Of a stretch of 64,000 nucleotides of DNA, positions 63,691-64,000 are shown in pieces. The stretch is taken from positions 236,529,803 to 236,593,802 of the forward strand of contig OV884059.1 of assembly GCA_930367215.1 (NCBI GenBank), given 5' to 3'. The notes beneath the pieces are model-generated. The model searched no databases. It saw only the letters and a program-made list of their open reading frames with translations, and was not told where the DNA came from. The DNA comes from Pollenia angustigena (taxonomy: Eukaryota > Arthropoda > Insecta > Diptera > Polleniidae). The translations under genes were made by a program, and so were the position numbers. Positions within the stretch are counted from its first letter, which is position 1. Each line of letters starts with the position of its first letter.

Positions 63691-63950
63691 CGAGCCCTAA
63701 CCGCGAAAATAACTTAAGCGACATCATTTTCAATTTTCGTTTTTTTTTTTTAATAAATGACTTTATTGGCAACACTTGCTTCATCTCCTAAAATTTCATG
63801 GTTACATAAGGTACCGTTACGATTTTATAGCAAAAATAATTTTATTGTAAGCGACAAATTTCATACAAAATGCATATGAAATAAAATAAAAAACTCTCTC
63901 CTGTAAAATTTGGTTTTTGGCGCTTAAGTTATTTTCGCGGTTAGGGCTCG
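63691..63950. mobile_element. 260-bp MITE with perfect 30-bp TIRs
   Basis: 63691..63720 and 63921..63950 are exact complements: CGAGCCCTAACCGCGAAAAT then AACTTAAGCG. ATAT lies outside both ends, so TA duplication is likely (Tc1/mariner type). No coding. Perfect arms indicate youth. Confidence 0.85.
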
Positions 63951-64000
63951 ATATGGTCACCTAAAATACAAAATAATTTAACAACACTTTTTATAAGTTT

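Noticed and set aside
1..64000. CRISPR array, rRNA genes, bacterial-type operons
   Set aside because: No regularly spaced short repeats with unique spacers, no rRNA-like blocks and no gene clusters; introns and transposon content are eukaryotic.

Overview
This window is AT-rich, intron-bearing insect DNA, most likely from a higher fly (Brachycera, probably calyptrate). The fly call is an inference. It rests on DINE-1/HINE-like Helentrons with (GTCY)n tracts, a rosa-like DD41D mariner, Jockey-type LINE ends finishing in CCTAACCT, RTE-like LINEs, and dense hAT, pogo and Harbinger MITEs. Host coding sequence is almost absent. The one convincing host gene is a split secreted protein at 208..964 on the minus strand, with three exons seen and the first exon not found. 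A 65-codon ORF with a signal-like N terminus at 27348..27545 is a weaker candidate.

Layout. 1-1 kb: host gene. 1.4-6.5 kb: old LINE pieces and MITEs. 8.8-13.6 kb: a broken RTE-like LINE split by a mariner-type MITE that itself holds another MITE. 13.6-17.8 kb: an apparent pogo/Tigger shell around hAT elements and a dead DD41D mariner. 18.4-19.9 kb: a mariner reduced to its DNA-binding region and split by a hAT MITE. 21-22.5 kb: small MITEs. 23.3-25.1 kb: a Helentron with a 153-bp tandem core. 28-31.9 kb: LINE 3' ends and tRNA-like SINE heads. 33.5-38.2 kb: a MITE split by a 3.8-kb hAT that carries a second, inverted Helentron and a 165-bp dimeric tandem array. 39.3-40.2 kb: a MITE and a Helentron. 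41.3-49.7 kb: a foldback element with arms of about 0.5 kb, whose left arm holds a Ty3/gypsy element with identical LTRs and a Helentron. 50-54.3 kb: a dead RTE-like LINE (minus) split and flanked by hAT and piggyBac-like MITEs. 54.8-60.6 kb: a Helentron split by a hAT, nested MITEs, and a 5'-truncated LINE with a clean 16-bp target duplication. 60.6-64 kb: microsatellite and MITEs, including a pogo MITE and one with perfect 30-bp TIRs.

The genes do not form a pathway; the organising principle is nested insertion. Target-site duplications and duplicated arms give several internal empty sites, so insertion order can be read directly. The best preserved products are the gypsy pol ORF (1,243 codons, downstream of a gag region with two in-frame stops), the LINE C-terminal ORF at 58523..59623, and the LINE RNase H ORF at 29401..30267 (minus).

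I found no CRISPR array, rRNA gene, convincing intact tRNA gene or bacterial-type operon. Element boundaries were read by eye from inverted repeats and target duplications. Family names beyond superfamily are inferences.
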